Below are positions 21,092-30,243 of a stretch of DNA of 64,000 nt, in pieces. Below the pieces are notes generated by a model that saw only the letters and a program-made list of their open reading frames with translations, was not told where the DNA came from and searched no databases. The stretch is taken from contig CAWKOA010000019.1 of assembly GCA_963851025.1 (NCBI GenBank), positions 1 to 64,000 of the forward strand. Reading direction: 5' to 3'. The translations under genes and the position numbers were made by a program. The DNA comes from RYN-230 sp963851025. Its GTDB lineage: Bacteria > Actinomycetota > Actinomycetes > Streptosporangiales > Streptosporangiaceae. Numbering within the stretch: the stretch's first letter is position 1; every line of letters begins with the position of its first letter.

Positions 21092-22668
21092 CCGAGCACT
21101 CGTCCGCCCCAGGCGGGGACTCCGGGGCCGGGGACTCCGGGGCTGCAGGCAACGGCGGCGGGGACTACGGGCCAGCGGACTTCAGCCAGGGGAACTTCAA
21201 TCCCGGGGACTATGGCGATGAGGACTACTGGGCCGACGCCAGCCCCGGCGAGCCCGGTGACGGCCCGGCTGATGTCCGCGCCCCGGTGCTGGCCGTGGTC
21301 GGCCGGCCCAACGTCGGCAAGTCCACCCTGGTCAACCGGATTCTCGGCAGCAGGCAGGCCGTGGTCCAGGACGTCCCCGGGGTCACCAGGGACCGGGTGA
21401 CCTACGACGCCTCCTGGCGGGGCCGGGCGTTCACGGTGGTGGACACCGGCGGCTGGGAGCCGTTCCCGGGCGCCGAGGAGGGCCAGAACCGGCGTGAGCT
21501 GGCCGAGCAGGTCACCGCGCAGGCCCGGGTGGCCGTGGAGGCCGCGGACGCGGTGCTGTTCGTGCTGGACGCGGTGGTCGGGGTCACCGACGCCGATGAC
21601 GCCGTCGCCGCGGTGCTCCGGCGGGCCGGGAAACCGGTTGTCGTTGCGGCAAACAAGGTGGACGACACCATTGCGGAACCTGCCGCTACGGCCCTGTGGT
21701 CGCTCGGCCTGGGCGAGCCTCAGCCGGTCAGCGCGCTGCACGGGCGGGGGAGCGGTGACCTGCTGGACGCGGTGCTCGACGCGCTGCCGCAGACCCCGCA
21801 GGAGCGGATCGGCGAGTCCGGCGGCCCGCGGCGGGTCGCCCTTATCGGCCGGCCCAACGTGGGCAAGTCCAGCCTGCTGAACAAGCTGGCCGGGCAGACC
21901 CGGGTGCTGGTGGACGAGGTGGCGGGGACCACCCGTGACCCGGTGGACGAGCTGATCGAGCTGGGCGGCACCACCTGGCGGTTCGTGGACACGGCGGGCA
22001 TCCGGCGGCGGGCCAGCCAGAACCAGGGGGCGGACTTCTACGCGGCGCTGCGCACCGCCGGGGCGCTGGAGCGGGCCGAGGTGGCCGTGGTCCTGGTGGA
22101 CGCCAGCGAGCCGCTCACCGAGCAGGACCTGCGGATCATCTCGATGGTGACCGACGCGGGGCGGGCCCTGGTCATCGCCTACAACAAGTGGGACCTGGTG
22201 GATGAGGACCGGCGGCTGCAGCTGGACCGGGAGATCGACCGGCAGCTGCACACCGCGCGCTGGGCCCCGCGGGTGAACATCTCCGCCAAGACCGGACGGC
22301 ACGTGGAACGGCTGGTGCCCGCGATCGAGCAGGCCCTGGACAGCTGGGAGACCCGGGTGCCCACCGGGCGGCTGAACGCCTGGGTCAACGAGGTCACCGC
22401 GGCCACCCCGCCGCCGTCCCGGGGCGGCAGGCAGCCGCGGATCATGTTCGCGACCCAGGCGGGGATCAGGCCGCCGCACTTCGTGCTGTTCACCACGGGT
22501 TTCCTGGAGGCGGGCTACCGCCGCTTCCTGGAGCGGCGGCTGCGTGAGGAGTTCGGCTTCGAGGGGAGCCCGATCCGCCTGTCGCTGCGGCTGCGGGAAC
22601 GGCGTTCCAGCGGGGGCCGCGGCGGCGGGGCCCCGCGGCGCGAGGCGCGGGCCCGGCGCGACAGCTGA
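21079..22668 (+). CDS. der: ribosome biogenesis GTPase Der
   Basis: Tandem GTPase required for 50S assembly. The two G domains carry GRPNVGKSTLVNRI with NKVD and GRPNVGKSSLLNKL with NKWD; the C-terminal KH-like domain (PRIMFATQAGIRPPHFVLF) binds rRNA. The first ~65 residues are an acidic, Gly-rich extension with short repeats (GDSGA, GDYG), longer than in E. coli and typical of actinobacterial Der. Two GTG starts (21079 and 21088) overlap the cmk stop; 21088 gives a GTGA junction. The basic C-terminal tail is also common. Confidence 0.96.
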   Translation: MVAVTEHSSAPGGDSGAGDSGAAGNGGGDYGPADFSQGNFNPGDYGDEDYWADASPGEPGDGPADVRAPVLAVVGRPNVGKSTLVNRILGSRQAVVQDVPGVTRDRVTYDASWRGRAFTVVDTGGWEPFPGAEEGQNRRELAEQVTAQARVAVEAADAVLFVLDAVVGVTDADDAVAAVLRRAGKPVVVAANKVDDTIAEPAATALWSLGLGEPQPVSALHGRGSGDLLDAVLDALPQTPQERIGESGGPRRVALIGRPNVGKSSLLNKLAGQTRVLVDEVAGTTRDPVDELIELGGTTWRFVDTAGIRRRASQNQGADFYAALRTAGALERAEVAVVLVDASEPLTEQDLRIISMVTDAGRALVIAYNKWDLVDEDRRLQLDREIDRQLHTARWAPRVNISAKTGRHVERLVPAIEQALDSWETRVPTGRLNAWVNEVTAATPPPSRGGRQPRIMFATQAGIRPPHFVLFTTGFLEAGYRRFLERRLREEFGFEGSPIRLSLRLRERRSSGGRGGGAPRREARARRDS

Positions 22669-22702
22669 ACGCGGGCCCGCCGCGGCGGGGCCGGAAAACT
22701 GA

Positions 22703-22758
22703 ACCGGCCGCCCTCCCCCCGGGGGCCGCGCAGAGCGCGTTTGGGGAGGGCGGCCGGT
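22703..22758. terminator. strong bidirectional terminator
   Basis: Perfect 16-bp stem: ACCGGCCGCCCTCCCC (22703-22718) and its complement (22743-22758), 24-base loop. It lies between der (plus) and the ATPase gene (minus), which converge here. Confidence 0.8.
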
Positions 22759-22787
22759 GACTCATGGCCGGCGGCCTGCGCCGGGCG

Positions 22788-23273
22788 TCAGCAGACGAGC
22801 CGGAACCAGACCGTGGTCCCGACCTCGTCGCGGGTGTAGCCCCAGTTCTCGGCGAGCTGCTCGACCAGGAACAGGCCATGCCCGTGGGGTTCGTACACGT
22901 CCGCTTTGACCACGGGCGTGCTGCGCGCGGAGCCGTTGTCCACGACCTCCACCCGGACCGCGTCCGGCAGGCCGAGCACGACCACGGTGACGGTCCCGCC
23001 GGGCTGGCCCGACTCACTGTGCATCACGGCGTTGGTGACCAGCTCAGAGCACAGTAAAACGGCCTCGTCGGCGCAGGGATGGGCGGCACCGAGGGTCCGG
23101 GCCACAAACGCCCGCGCCTCCCCGACGTTCCTGGTCCGGCCCGCGACGGTCATGCTGCCCACGATGGCCGGTGCGGGGGCGGCCGCCGCAGTTGCCTGCG
23201 GCAAATCCGTAGCTGCTGTCCGCGGGCCGCCGGTGTGTATCGCCCCGGCCGCCGTGGAAGCGGTGGCTCCCAT
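22788..23273 (-). CDS. anti-sigma-factor-type ATP-binding protein (HATPase_c_2)
   Basis: Single GHKL ATPase domain of the SpoIIAB/RsbW type, which in actinomycetes act as serine kinases or orphan partners of XRE/DUF397 pairs. The N box is SELVTNAVMHSES, the G1 box EVVDNGSA and the G2 box GHGLFLVEQLAENWG. About 45 residues of low-complexity Ala/Thr sequence precede the domain. There is no kinase DHp region, so it is not a two-component sensor. It is divergent from the XRE regulator at 23582; this arrangement resembles the whiJ loci of Streptomyces. Confidence 0.88.
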   Translation of the reverse strand: MGATASTAAGAIHTGGPRTAATDLPQATAAAAPAPAIVGSMTVAGRTRNVGEARAFVARTLGAAHPCADEAVLLCSELVTNAVMHSESGQPGGTVTVVVLGLPDAVRVEVVDNGSARSTPVVKADVYEPHGHGLFLVEQLAENWGYTRDEVGTTVWFRLVC

Positions 23274-23423
23274 CTCTGGTGCGCTCCTCCCCGGGCCCGC
23301 GCGTTCCCCCCCTTACGCAGCCAGCGGGCCGCCAGTAGAGTGGCGCCCCGCCCGCCTGGGTCCGCGATGGTAGCCGGTCAGATACGGCGTGTCAGATCCA
23401 TGATGGGGGTGGGCGTGCATCTC

Positions 23424-23476
23424 ACGCAAGTGCGTAGCACAAATATGGCAAGCGAAATTTCAGATGAGATCTCATC
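23424..23476. promoter_or_regulatory. divergent control region with two palindromes
   Basis: The 308-base gap between the ATPase gene (minus) and the XRE gene (plus) contains ACGCA-AG-TGCGT (23424-23435) and the perfect 14-bp palindrome GATGAGATCTCATC (23463-23476), in an unusually AT-rich patch. These are likely binding sites for the neighbouring XRE regulators; that is inference. Confidence 0.5.
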
Positions 23477-23581
23477 CCTTTCGCAAGTCCGGTATCGTTA
23501 CTTGATGTACCGGAAGAGCTCTGTCCATCCTGCCCCTGACCTGGGACAAGATGCTGCCGGACCGGCCTTCGAGGAGGCGAG

Positions 23582-24443
23582 ATGCCCGTGTCGATCGGTC
23601 CCACGGTGCGGCGGCGGCGGCTCGGCTCCGAATTAAGGCGGCTGCGCGAGGCGCACTCGTTCAAGCTCGAGGAGGCCGCTGACCGGCTGGGCCTCGCCGC
23701 GTCCACGCTGTCCCGCATCGAGACCGGCAAGGCGCCCACCCGGACCGCCTACCTGATGACGATGTTCGAGATGTACGGCGTGGACGACCCGGGGCAGCGC
23801 CAGGTCCTCACCGAGATGGCCCGGGAAGGCCACCGCAAGGGATGGTGGGCCGTCTACGACGACGTGCTCCCGACCGGCTTCGATGTCTACGTCGGCCTCG
23901 AGGCCGAGGCGTCTGCGCTGCGGGTGTTCGAGGACCAGGTGGTCCACGGCCTGCTGCAGACCGAGGGTTACGCGCGCACGGTCATGACCTCGGTCCGCCG
24001 CTGGCAGGACACCAGGCAGATCGACCGTGCGGTGGAGCTGCGGATGGGCCGTCAGCGGGTGCTCACCGGATCGGACCCGCTCAAGCTGTGGTGCATCCTC
24101 AACGAGCCGGTCATCTCCAGGCTGATCGGCGGCCCCGGAGGTCATGCGCGAGCAGCTGGCCCGGCTGCTGGAGGCGAGCCAGCAGCCCAACGTGACGTTG
24201 CAGGTGCTGCCGCTGTCCAGCGGCGTGCACCCGGCGCTGAACGGGCCGTTCTGCATCCTTGAGTTTCCTGAGCGCGGTGATCAGGACGTGGTCTACACCG
24301 AGGGCGTCGCTGGCCACGCTTATCTGGAAAGAGACGCCGATGTGCGCTCCTGCGCGGAGGTTTTCGATCTGCTCCGGGCAGCGGCGTTGTCACCAGCAGA
24401 CACGGTGACATTCATCCAGCGAATGGCTGGCGACGTCACCTGA
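23582..24443 (+). CDS. XRE-family regulator with DUF5753 domain (frameshifted)
   Basis: DNA-binding regulator of the WhiJ type. Helix-turn-helix at residues ~15-60 (LGSELRRLREAHSFKLEEAADRLGLAASTLSRIETGK), then the DUF5753 domain (WWAVYDDVLPTGFDVYVGLEAEA, VHGLLQTEGYAR, EVMREQLARLLEASQQPNVTLQVLP). The frame changes at the C-run 24133-24136; one fewer C restores GGPEVMREQL. The ribosome binding site GAGGAGG is just upstream of ATG 23582. It is followed 29 bases later by a DUF397 gene, its usual partner. Confidence 0.9.
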
Positions 24444-24472
24444 GACGATTACTCCTAACTTCCATAGAAGGG

Positions 24473-24691
24473 ATGATGGGGATGACCCCGGATTTCAGCA
24501 ATGCCAGCTGGTTCAAGAGCAGTGCCTCGAGCGTCACGGGCTGCGTGGAAGTGGCGCACCTGCCCAATGGCCTGGTGGCGCTGCGCGATTCCAAGGACGT
24601 CAGCAAGGCCCCGCACGTGTTCAACCGGCGCGAGTGGACAGCGTTCCTGGCCGGCGTGCGGAACGGCGAGTTCGACATGCCCGTTCACTAG
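24473..24691 (+). CDS. DUF397 small protein
   Basis: 72-residue protein with the DUF397 signature: WFKSSASSVTGCVEVAHLPNGLVALRDSKD followed by an F(N/T)xxEWxAFLxGVRxGEFD-type C-terminus (EWTAFLAGVRNGEF). DUF397 proteins are small partners of XRE/DUF5753 regulators in Streptomyces and relatives (for example at the whiJ locus); their molecular action is not settled. The start is ATG 24473 or 24476, with AGAAGGG just upstream. Confidence 0.92.
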   Translation: MMGMTPDFSNASWFKSSASSVTGCVEVAHLPNGLVALRDSKDVSKAPHVFNRREWTAFLAGVRNGEFDMPVH

Positions 24692-24698
24692 CCGGCCA

Positions 24699-24720
24699 GC
24701 CGCCCGGGCTGCCGGGCGGC
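24699..24720. terminator. hairpin between convergent DUF397 and XRE genes
   Basis: GCCGCCCG (24699-24706) pairs with CGGGCGGC (24713-24720) around a 6-base loop, 8 bases after the DUF397 stop. No T-run. Confidence 0.5.
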
Positions 24721-24799
24721 CCTGGTTCACCGGGGGCGGTAGCGGCGCCCCCTTTCCCGGACGGTCATCTGGCCGGGGAGGGGGGCATCCGCTCCCGCC

Positions 24800-25660
24800 T
24801 CAGGCTGTCTGGCCGAGATCGGCGAGGATGCTGGTGATGAGGTCGAGGGACTCGGCCGGGGATGCGCTCACGACGCTGAGCCGTTCCATGGCCAGCAGGT
24901 AGCGCTCCACCTCGGCCCGCTTGTCGATGTACGTGGCGCTGGTCAGCTGCTCCGCGTACACCATGTCCGGCATGTCGGCGTCGGCGAAGCGCAGGATGCT
25001 GAACGAGCCCGGTGCCGCGTAGCTGACCACGGGGAACGGGGTCACCTGCAGGGTGAGGGACGGCTGGCGGCACGCGTCGCGCAGGTGCTCCAGCTGGCCG
25101 CGGAGAACCGCCGGGCCGCCGAGCGGGCGGCGCAGCGCCACCTCGTCGATGATCGCCCACAGCCGGATGCCGCCCGCCGCGAAGCGCCGCTGGCGCTCCT
25201 TGAGCAGGACGACCAGGCGTTCCGCCTCGTCGAGCGGATGGTCACCCAGGGCCAGCACCGCGGCGGCGTAATCCTCGGTCTGCAGCAGGGCGGGCACGAA
25301 CTGGGCGTCGTAGGTGCGGATCGACTGGGCCGATTCCTCCAGCCCGATGTAGGCCTGGAACCAGGTGGGCAGCACGTCGTGGTAGCGATGCCACCAGCCC
25401 GGCTGGTTCGCCCGGCTGGCCAGCAGCAGCATTTGCTCGCGCTCGGCTTTGTCGGTTATCCCGTACAAGGTGAGCAGGTCGGCTATGTCGATCTCGCGGA
25501 CCGCATTCCGGCCCAGCTCTATGCGGCTGATCTTGGATTCCGAGCCCCGGATGGCCCGCGCGGCTTCCGTGGCGCTGATTCCCCGGGACTCACGCAGGCG
25601 GCGCAGCTGGGCTCCGAGCAGCAGCCGCAGAACTGTCGGGCCACCCACCGCATCTGCCAT
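24800..25660 (-). CDS. second XRE-family regulator with DUF5753 domain
   Basis: Intact paralogue of the regulator at 23582. Helix-turn-helix LLLGAQLRRLRESRGISATEAARAIRGSESKISRIELGR, then DUF5753 with WWHRYHDVLPTWFQAYIGLEESA, VPALLQTEDYAAAVL and QLEHLRDACRQPSLTLQVTPF. ATG 25660 (MADAVGGPTVLRLLLGAQL) is the start that fits relatives; 13 further in-frame codons upstream look unconserved. It converges on the DUF397 gene, so one DUF397 protein lies between two DUF5753 regulators. Confidence 0.92.
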   Translation of the reverse strand: MADAVGGPTVLRLLLGAQLRRLRESRGISATEAARAIRGSESKISRIELGRNAVREIDIADLLTLYGITDKAEREQMLLLASRANQPGWWHRYHDVLPTWFQAYIGLEESAQSIRTYDAQFVPALLQTEDYAAAVLALGDHPLDEAERLVVLLKERQRRFAAGGIRLWAIIDEVALRRPLGGPAVLRGQLEHLRDACRQPSLTLQVTPFPVVSYAAPGSFSILRFADADMPDMVYAEQLTSATYIDKRAEVERYLLAMERLSVVSASPAESLDLITSILADLGQTA

Positions 25661-26028
25661 CGACCCACTTCCTCTCCGGGAACGGCTGCCAGACAGCATG
25701 CACCCGGGCGGTCCAGGTGGGCTTCGGCATTACCGCAACGTGCCTCGCCTCTATGCGGGGGAGAATGGCGCGGGGAGTCGCCTATTTAGCTGACCCGGCC
25801 ACTGTATCCCCTGCGCCATTGCCTGGCACCCCGGGACGTGCGCCCGGCAGCGGAGTCCGCCGAGAGTGGGTGCCGGGGCGGGCGGATGGGGGCGACGGAG
25901 GCGGACGGAGGGGCGGGGCGGGCGGCGGAGGCGGGCGGAGGCCGGCCGGTACCCTGAGCTCTGGCCATCCTGAGCTCTGGCCACCCTGAACACTGGCCAG
26001 AACGCGGCGCGATCATGAAGGCAGGGTC
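25661..26028. repeat. gap with G-rich tract and three 16-bp tandem repeats
   Basis: No gene is visible here. On the plus strand, 25868-25946 is an almost unbroken series of G-runs (GGGGCGGG, GGGGG, GGGGCGGGGCGGGCGG), capable in principle of forming G-quadruplexes. It is followed by three 16-bp tandem units at 25951-25966, 25967-25982 and 25983-25998, with consensus ACCCTGAGCTCTGGCC (third copy diverged). They end 30 bases before the aldo-keto reductase start. Confidence 0.7.
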
Positions 26029-26985
26029 ATGCGGTACAGGTCCTTGGGCAATAGCGGTCTGCTGGTCTCGGTGGCCGGGCTCGGCTGCAACAACTTCGGC
26101 GGCCGGCTGGACGTGCAGCAGACCCGCGCCGTGGTGGACGCGGCGATCGACGCGGGCATCACGCTGTTCGACACCGCCGACATCTACGGCAACGCCGGCG
26201 GCTCGGAGGAGATGCTCGGCGAGGTGCTCGGCGCCCGGCGCGACCAGATCGTGCTGGCCACCAAGTGGGGCCATCAGCGGGTGGACATGGGATACGGCCC
26301 GGCGGCCGGGGCCAAGGGCGGCCGGGCGTACATCCGGCGGGCAGTCGAGCAGTCGCTGCGCCGGCTCCGCACCGACTACCTGGACCTGTACCAGCTGCAC
26401 ACGCCCGACCCGGTCACGCCGGTCGGCGAGACCCTGCACGCCCTGACCGAGCTGGTCGCCGAGGGGAAGGTCCGCTACATCGGCCACTCCAACTTCTCCG
26501 GCTGGCAGATCGCCGACGCCGCCCACGTGGCACGGGAGGCCGGCACGGAGGCGTTCATCTCCGCGCAGAACCAGTGGTCGCTGCTCGAACGGCAGGCCGA
26601 GGCCGAGGTGGTGCCCGCGTCGGTCCACTTCGGCCTGGGGGTGCTGCCGTACTATCCGCTGGCGAACGGCCTGCTCACCGGGAAGGTCCGGCGCGGCGAG
26701 GCCCCGCCGGCCGGCACCCGGCTGGCCAGCCGGGCGGGCTACATCACCGAGCCGAAGCTCGACCGGGTGGAGGCGCTCGCCCGGTGGGCGGCGGAGCATG
26801 GGGTCAGCCTGCTCGACGTGGCCATCGGCGGCCTGGCGGCCCAGCCGGGCTGTGCCTCGGTGATCGCCGGGGCGACCTCACCGGACCAGGTCAAGGCGAA
26901 CGCCGCGGCGGCGGACTGGATCCCGCCGCAGGACGCGCTGGCCGGGCTGGACCAGATCGTTCCCCCGCCCGCCCCCGAGTCCTGA
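26029..26985 (+). CDS. aldo/keto reductase
   Basis: NADP(H)-dependent oxidoreductase with a TIM-barrel fold. The catalytic tetrad is visible: Asp in LFDTADIYG, Tyr in the same motif, Lys in LATKWGH, His in LYQLHTPD. The C-terminal cofactor-binding part is VIAGATSPDQVKANAAA. The 318-residue length and sequence resemble the YajO/Tas-like bacterial group. Substrate unknown. The ATG 26029 is preceded by AAGGCAGGG. It converges on the secreted protease gene 44 bases downstream. Confidence 0.92.
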   Translation: MRYRSLGNSGLLVSVAGLGCNNFGGRLDVQQTRAVVDAAIDAGITLFDTADIYGNAGGSEEMLGEVLGARRDQIVLATKWGHQRVDMGYGPAAGAKGGRAYIRRAVEQSLRRLRTDYLDLYQLHTPDPVTPVGETLHALTELVAEGKVRYIGHSNFSGWQIADAAHVAREAGTEAFISAQNQWSLLERQAEAEVVPASVHFGLGVLPYYPLANGLLTGKVRRGEAPPAGTRLASRAGYITEPKLDRVEALARWAAEHGVSLLDVAIGGLAAQPGCASVIAGATSPDQVKANAAAADWIPPQDALAGLDQIVPPPAPES

Positions 26986-27029
26986 GGCCGCGTGGTCCTG
27001 AGGGCAGCGCCCGCTGGCCGCCGGGCCGG

Positions 27030-27965
27030 TCAGTTCTTGCTGACGGCCTCGTTGTAGAGGTTCCTGATCGTCGGGCCGAACCGCGCGGAGTAGGAGACCG
27101 ACGGGGTGTCCCCGCCCTGCTCGTAGCCGCCGATGACGCCGGCCACCGCGCCCAGGCCGGTGGCCGGGTGCACGTTGGCCAGGAACGGGCCCCCGCTGGT
27201 GCCGTCGGTGTACCCGCCGCAGTCGAACTCCATCTGGCGCCGGCCGAAGGCCCGGGTCCGGGCGGTGCAGGTGATCGGCCGCTCCCGGCCGTCCGGGTAG
27301 CCGATGACCTGGACCAGCAGGGCCGCTCTCCAGCCGGTGGCGAGCTTCTCCCCGCCGGTGAGCTGCTGCACCGGGGTGGGGTTCCCCGGCTGGCTGACGA
27401 CCAGGAAGGCCACGTCGTCGTTGGGATTCTCCGACCGCGCCCAGGCCGCGTCCACGAACACCCGGGTGACCGTCCAGCTGCCGTAGGGCTCGTGGTGGCG
27501 GTGATACTCCGGGACGAAGGCCACCTGGCCCGGCTGCTTGCCGTGCAGGCAGTGCGCCGCGGTGATGACCAGATCCCCGGCCGGGCTGTCCACCACGCTC
27601 GCCGTGCAGAAGTGCTGGCTGAGCTGGCCGCCGCTCAGGGTGAACAGGGCCCCGACCGCGGGGGTGCCGTCGTAGAACCGGCCGTGCAGCAGGGCGGGAG
27701 GGACGGTCGGGGCCCCGCGGGGCAGCGCCTTGACCGCCGCGGCGAGCCGGACCGCGAGCCGCTCCGCACCATGGGCGCCGGGTGAGGTCGCCACGAGCCC
27801 CAGGGTGACCGCGGCGGCCAGCCATGCGCCCCAGGCGGCTGGCCGGGTGCGCAGCGCGGGGCGGGGCAGCCGGGCATATCCGGCGTACCGCTGTATTCTC
27901 CCCCTCAACTGGCCTCCCACCTGGGCGCATGCGTCACTTGGATCAACCAGGCCCCTCCACTTCAT
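27030..27965 (-). CDS. secreted trypsin-like serine protease
   Basis: Predicted exported S1-family peptidase. The catalytic triad is His in VITAAHCLHG, Asp in NPNDDVAFLVV and Ser in YTDGTSGGPFL. The N-terminus has a basic stretch and the hydrophobic segment WGAWLAAAVTLGLVATSPGAHGA with an A-x-A-like cleavage region near residue 65; the real start may be downstream of ATG 27965, since the first 35 residues are unusual for a signal peptide. Cysteines flank the His and the region before the Ser, as for disulfides. No substrate is predicted. Confidence 0.85.
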   Translation of the reverse strand: MKWRGLVDPSDACAQVGGQLRGRIQRYAGYARLPRPALRTRPAAWGAWLAAAVTLGLVATSPGAHGAERLAVRLAAAVKALPRGAPTVPPALLHGRFYDGTPAVGALFTLSGGQLSQHFCTASVVDSPAGDLVITAAHCLHGKQPGQVAFVPEYHRHHEPYGSWTVTRVFVDAAWARSENPNDDVAFLVVSQPGNPTPVQQLTGGEKLATGWRAALLVQVIGYPDGRERPITCTARTRAFGRRQMEFDCGGYTDGTSGGPFLANVHPATGLGAVAGVIGGYEQGGDTPSVSYSARFGPTIRNLYNEAVSKN

Positions 27966-28034
27966 TGTGCGGGCCCTGAGCCCGGAGGGCCATAGGGGAC
28001 ACCAGGGAAGATGCTGACAAATTGCTGTGCCTGA

Positions 28035-28122
28035 TTACGTAACGTGACATTCGGCCCGCCGGAGTGGTGCTGGCGGCGGCGCCGGGGACCAGCCTGGCGG
28101 GGGCGCCGGGGACCAGCCTGGC
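28035..28122. repeat. intergenic palindrome and 24-base-period tandem repeat
   Basis: The 298-base gap between the protease gene (minus) and the membrane-SCO1 gene (plus) holds the palindrome TTACGTAA (28035-28042) and two copies of the 21-mer starting GGCGCCGGGGACCAGCC (28078-28098 and 28102-28122). A TAGTAT (28160-28165) could be the -10 for the plus-strand gene, with no convincing -35. Confidence 0.55.
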
Positions 28123-28263
28123 CGGGGCGATAGCGTGATCGTCGGGGCGGGTCGCGGCGTAGTATCGCGTCAGCGTAATTCCGCCGCCACGGCGGTGGTG
28201 TCACCCCTCTGGGACCAGGAGTGGCAGTCCGGGCCAGCAGGGTGAATGAAGGAGTCACGTGTC

Positions 28264-30173
28264 ATGTCCGGGATGGGCTCGACCCTCCAGCTGAACAATC
28301 CCACGGTGGTCGCGGCCTTCCAGTCCGCGCTCATCCACCAGGGCATCATCGCGCTGCTGATCTTCTTCCTGCTGGCCATGCTCTGGGTCAGCGTCCGCGA
28401 GTGGCTGCCCGGGCCGCGGACCTCGTTCCGGCCCGCGGCCGGGGACCTGGCGGCCGAGCCGCGTGGCCGGCAGGTCCTCCGGATCGGGTTCGGCCTGCTC
28501 TGGCTCCTGGACGGCCTGCTCCAGGCGCAGCCCGCGATGCCGCTGGGCCTGGCCAGCAACGTCACGCAGCCGACCGCGGACGGGTCGCCGGGCTGGGTCC
28601 GCGGCCTGGTCGGTTTCGCCGCCCAGGGATGGGCGTACCACCCGGTCAGCGCCGCCGCCGCGGCGGTCTGGATCCAGGTCGGGATCGGTATCTGGCTGCT
28701 CACCGCCGCCCGTGGCCCCTGGTCCAGGGTCGGCGGACTGGCCAGCGTGGGCTGGGGCCTGCTGGTGTGGATCTTCGGCGAGGCGTTCGGCGGCCTCTTC
28801 GCTCCCGGTCTGAGCTGGCTGTTCGGGGCCCCGGGGGCGGCCTTCCTGTACGCCGTGGCCGGCGGGCTCATCGCGCTGCCCGACCGGGCCTGGGCCGGGC
28901 GGCGGCTCGGCCGGGGCGTGCTGGCCGTCACGGGCGTGTTCCTGGCCGGGATGGCGCTGCTGCAGGCGTGGCCGGGACGCGGGTTCTGGTCCGGCACGGC
29001 CGGCCGGCAGCCCGGCAACCTGGCCAGCATGGTGCAGGGGATGGGGCAGACCCCCCAGCCCGGCTTCCTGTCCTCCTGGGTGAACGGGTTCGGCACCTTC
29101 GCCGCCGGGCACGGCTTCGCGGTCAACCTGGTCGTGGTGGTCGCGCTGGCCGCCGCCGGCCTGGGCCTGGCCAGCGGGCAGCGGCCGCTGCTGCGCCCCG
29201 CGCTGGGCCTCCTGGTGGTGCTCTGCGCCGCGGACTGGGTGCTGGTCCAGGACCTGGGCGTGTTCGGCGGGCTGGGCACGGACCCCAACAGCATGATCCC
29301 GTTCGCCTCTGGTGGCCGTCGGGGGTTACCTCGCCGTCGCCGCGCCGGCCCCGGCCCTGGTGACCGCAGCCGCCCCGGCCGGAGCGGTATCAGCCCCGGC
29401 GCCGGCCGCGGCCGCGGCCAGGCCGGCGCCGGGTGAGCCGGTGACCCCGGCGGGGGAGCAGCGCGGCTGGCGGGAATCGGTCCGGCCGCGCCGCCTGGCC
29501 ACCCTCCTGGGCAACGCCAGCCCGCGGACCGTGGGCGCCGTCGGCGCGCTCGGCGTGGCCATCATCGGCGTCATCCCCCTGGCGACCGCGTCGGCCAGCG
29601 CGAGTGCCTCGCCGATCCTCGCGCAGGCGCTCGACGGGTCGAGTGCCCCGCTGGACTTCAAGGCCCCCGCGTTCACGCTGACCAACCAGCACGGCCGCGC
29701 AGGTCAGCCTGGCCAGCCTGCACGGGAAGGTCGTCCTGCTCACCTTCCTGGACCCGGTGTGCACGTCAGACTGCCCGCTGATCGCCCAGGAATTCCGGCA
29801 GGCCGACCAGTTGCTGGGCGGCCGGTCCCGGCAGGTGGAAATGGTGGCGGTGGTCACCAACCCGCTCTACACCCAGCCCGAGTACACCGCGGCCTTCGAC
29901 CGGCAGGAGCACATGAACACGCTGCCCAACTGGCAGTACCTGACCGGCAGCGCGGCCCAGCTCAAGAAGGTGTGGCGGCAGTACGGGATCGCGGCCCAGA
30001 TCCTGCCCGCGGGCGGGATGATCGGGCACAGCGACATCGCCTACGTCATCGACAAGTCCGGCCGGACCCGCACCGAGCTGAACTTCGATCCGGGCCCGGG
30101 TACGGCCAGCACCCAGGCATCCTTCGCGGGCGAGCTCTCCACGGCGGCGCAGCAGAACCTGGGCTCCTCGTGA
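28264..30173 (+). CDS. polytopic membrane protein fused to an SCO1/SenC domain (two frameshifts)
   Basis: The N-terminal ~370 residues form about eight membrane helices with a DoxX-like feel (VLRIGFGLLWLLDGLLQAQPAM is a DoxX-type motif). A Pro/Ala linker, another helix (VGAVGALGVAIIGVIPLATA) and a C-terminal SCO1/SenC thioredoxin-fold domain follow, with the copper/redox motif DPVCTSDCP and a distal His in GHSDIAYVID. SCO proteins deliver copper to or reduce the CuA site of cytochrome oxidase. Indels near 29309 and 29695-29702 split it into three frames; the last membrane helix reads through the first one (IPFALVAVGGYLAVA), arguing for one protein. ATG 28264 has AAGGAG upstream. It precedes a lipoprotein and CtaG. 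Confidence 0.75.
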
Positions 30174-30243
30174 TCGGGCGGATGATCAGCCGGCCGGCGG
30201 CGCAGCCGGCGCCCGCCTGGCCACCCCGAAGCTGGCCACTCCC

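Noticed and set aside
20494..22479. 661-codon minus-strand frame over cmk and der
   Set aside because: Antisense to two clear core genes and of low-complexity composition.
22668..22790. tRNA or small RNA after der
   Set aside because: The structure is a single perfect hairpin between convergent genes, best read as a terminator; no cloverleaf could be drawn.
25661..26028. CRISPR array in the repeat-containing gap
   Set aside because: Units are 16 bp, directly adjacent without spacers, and no cas genes are present.
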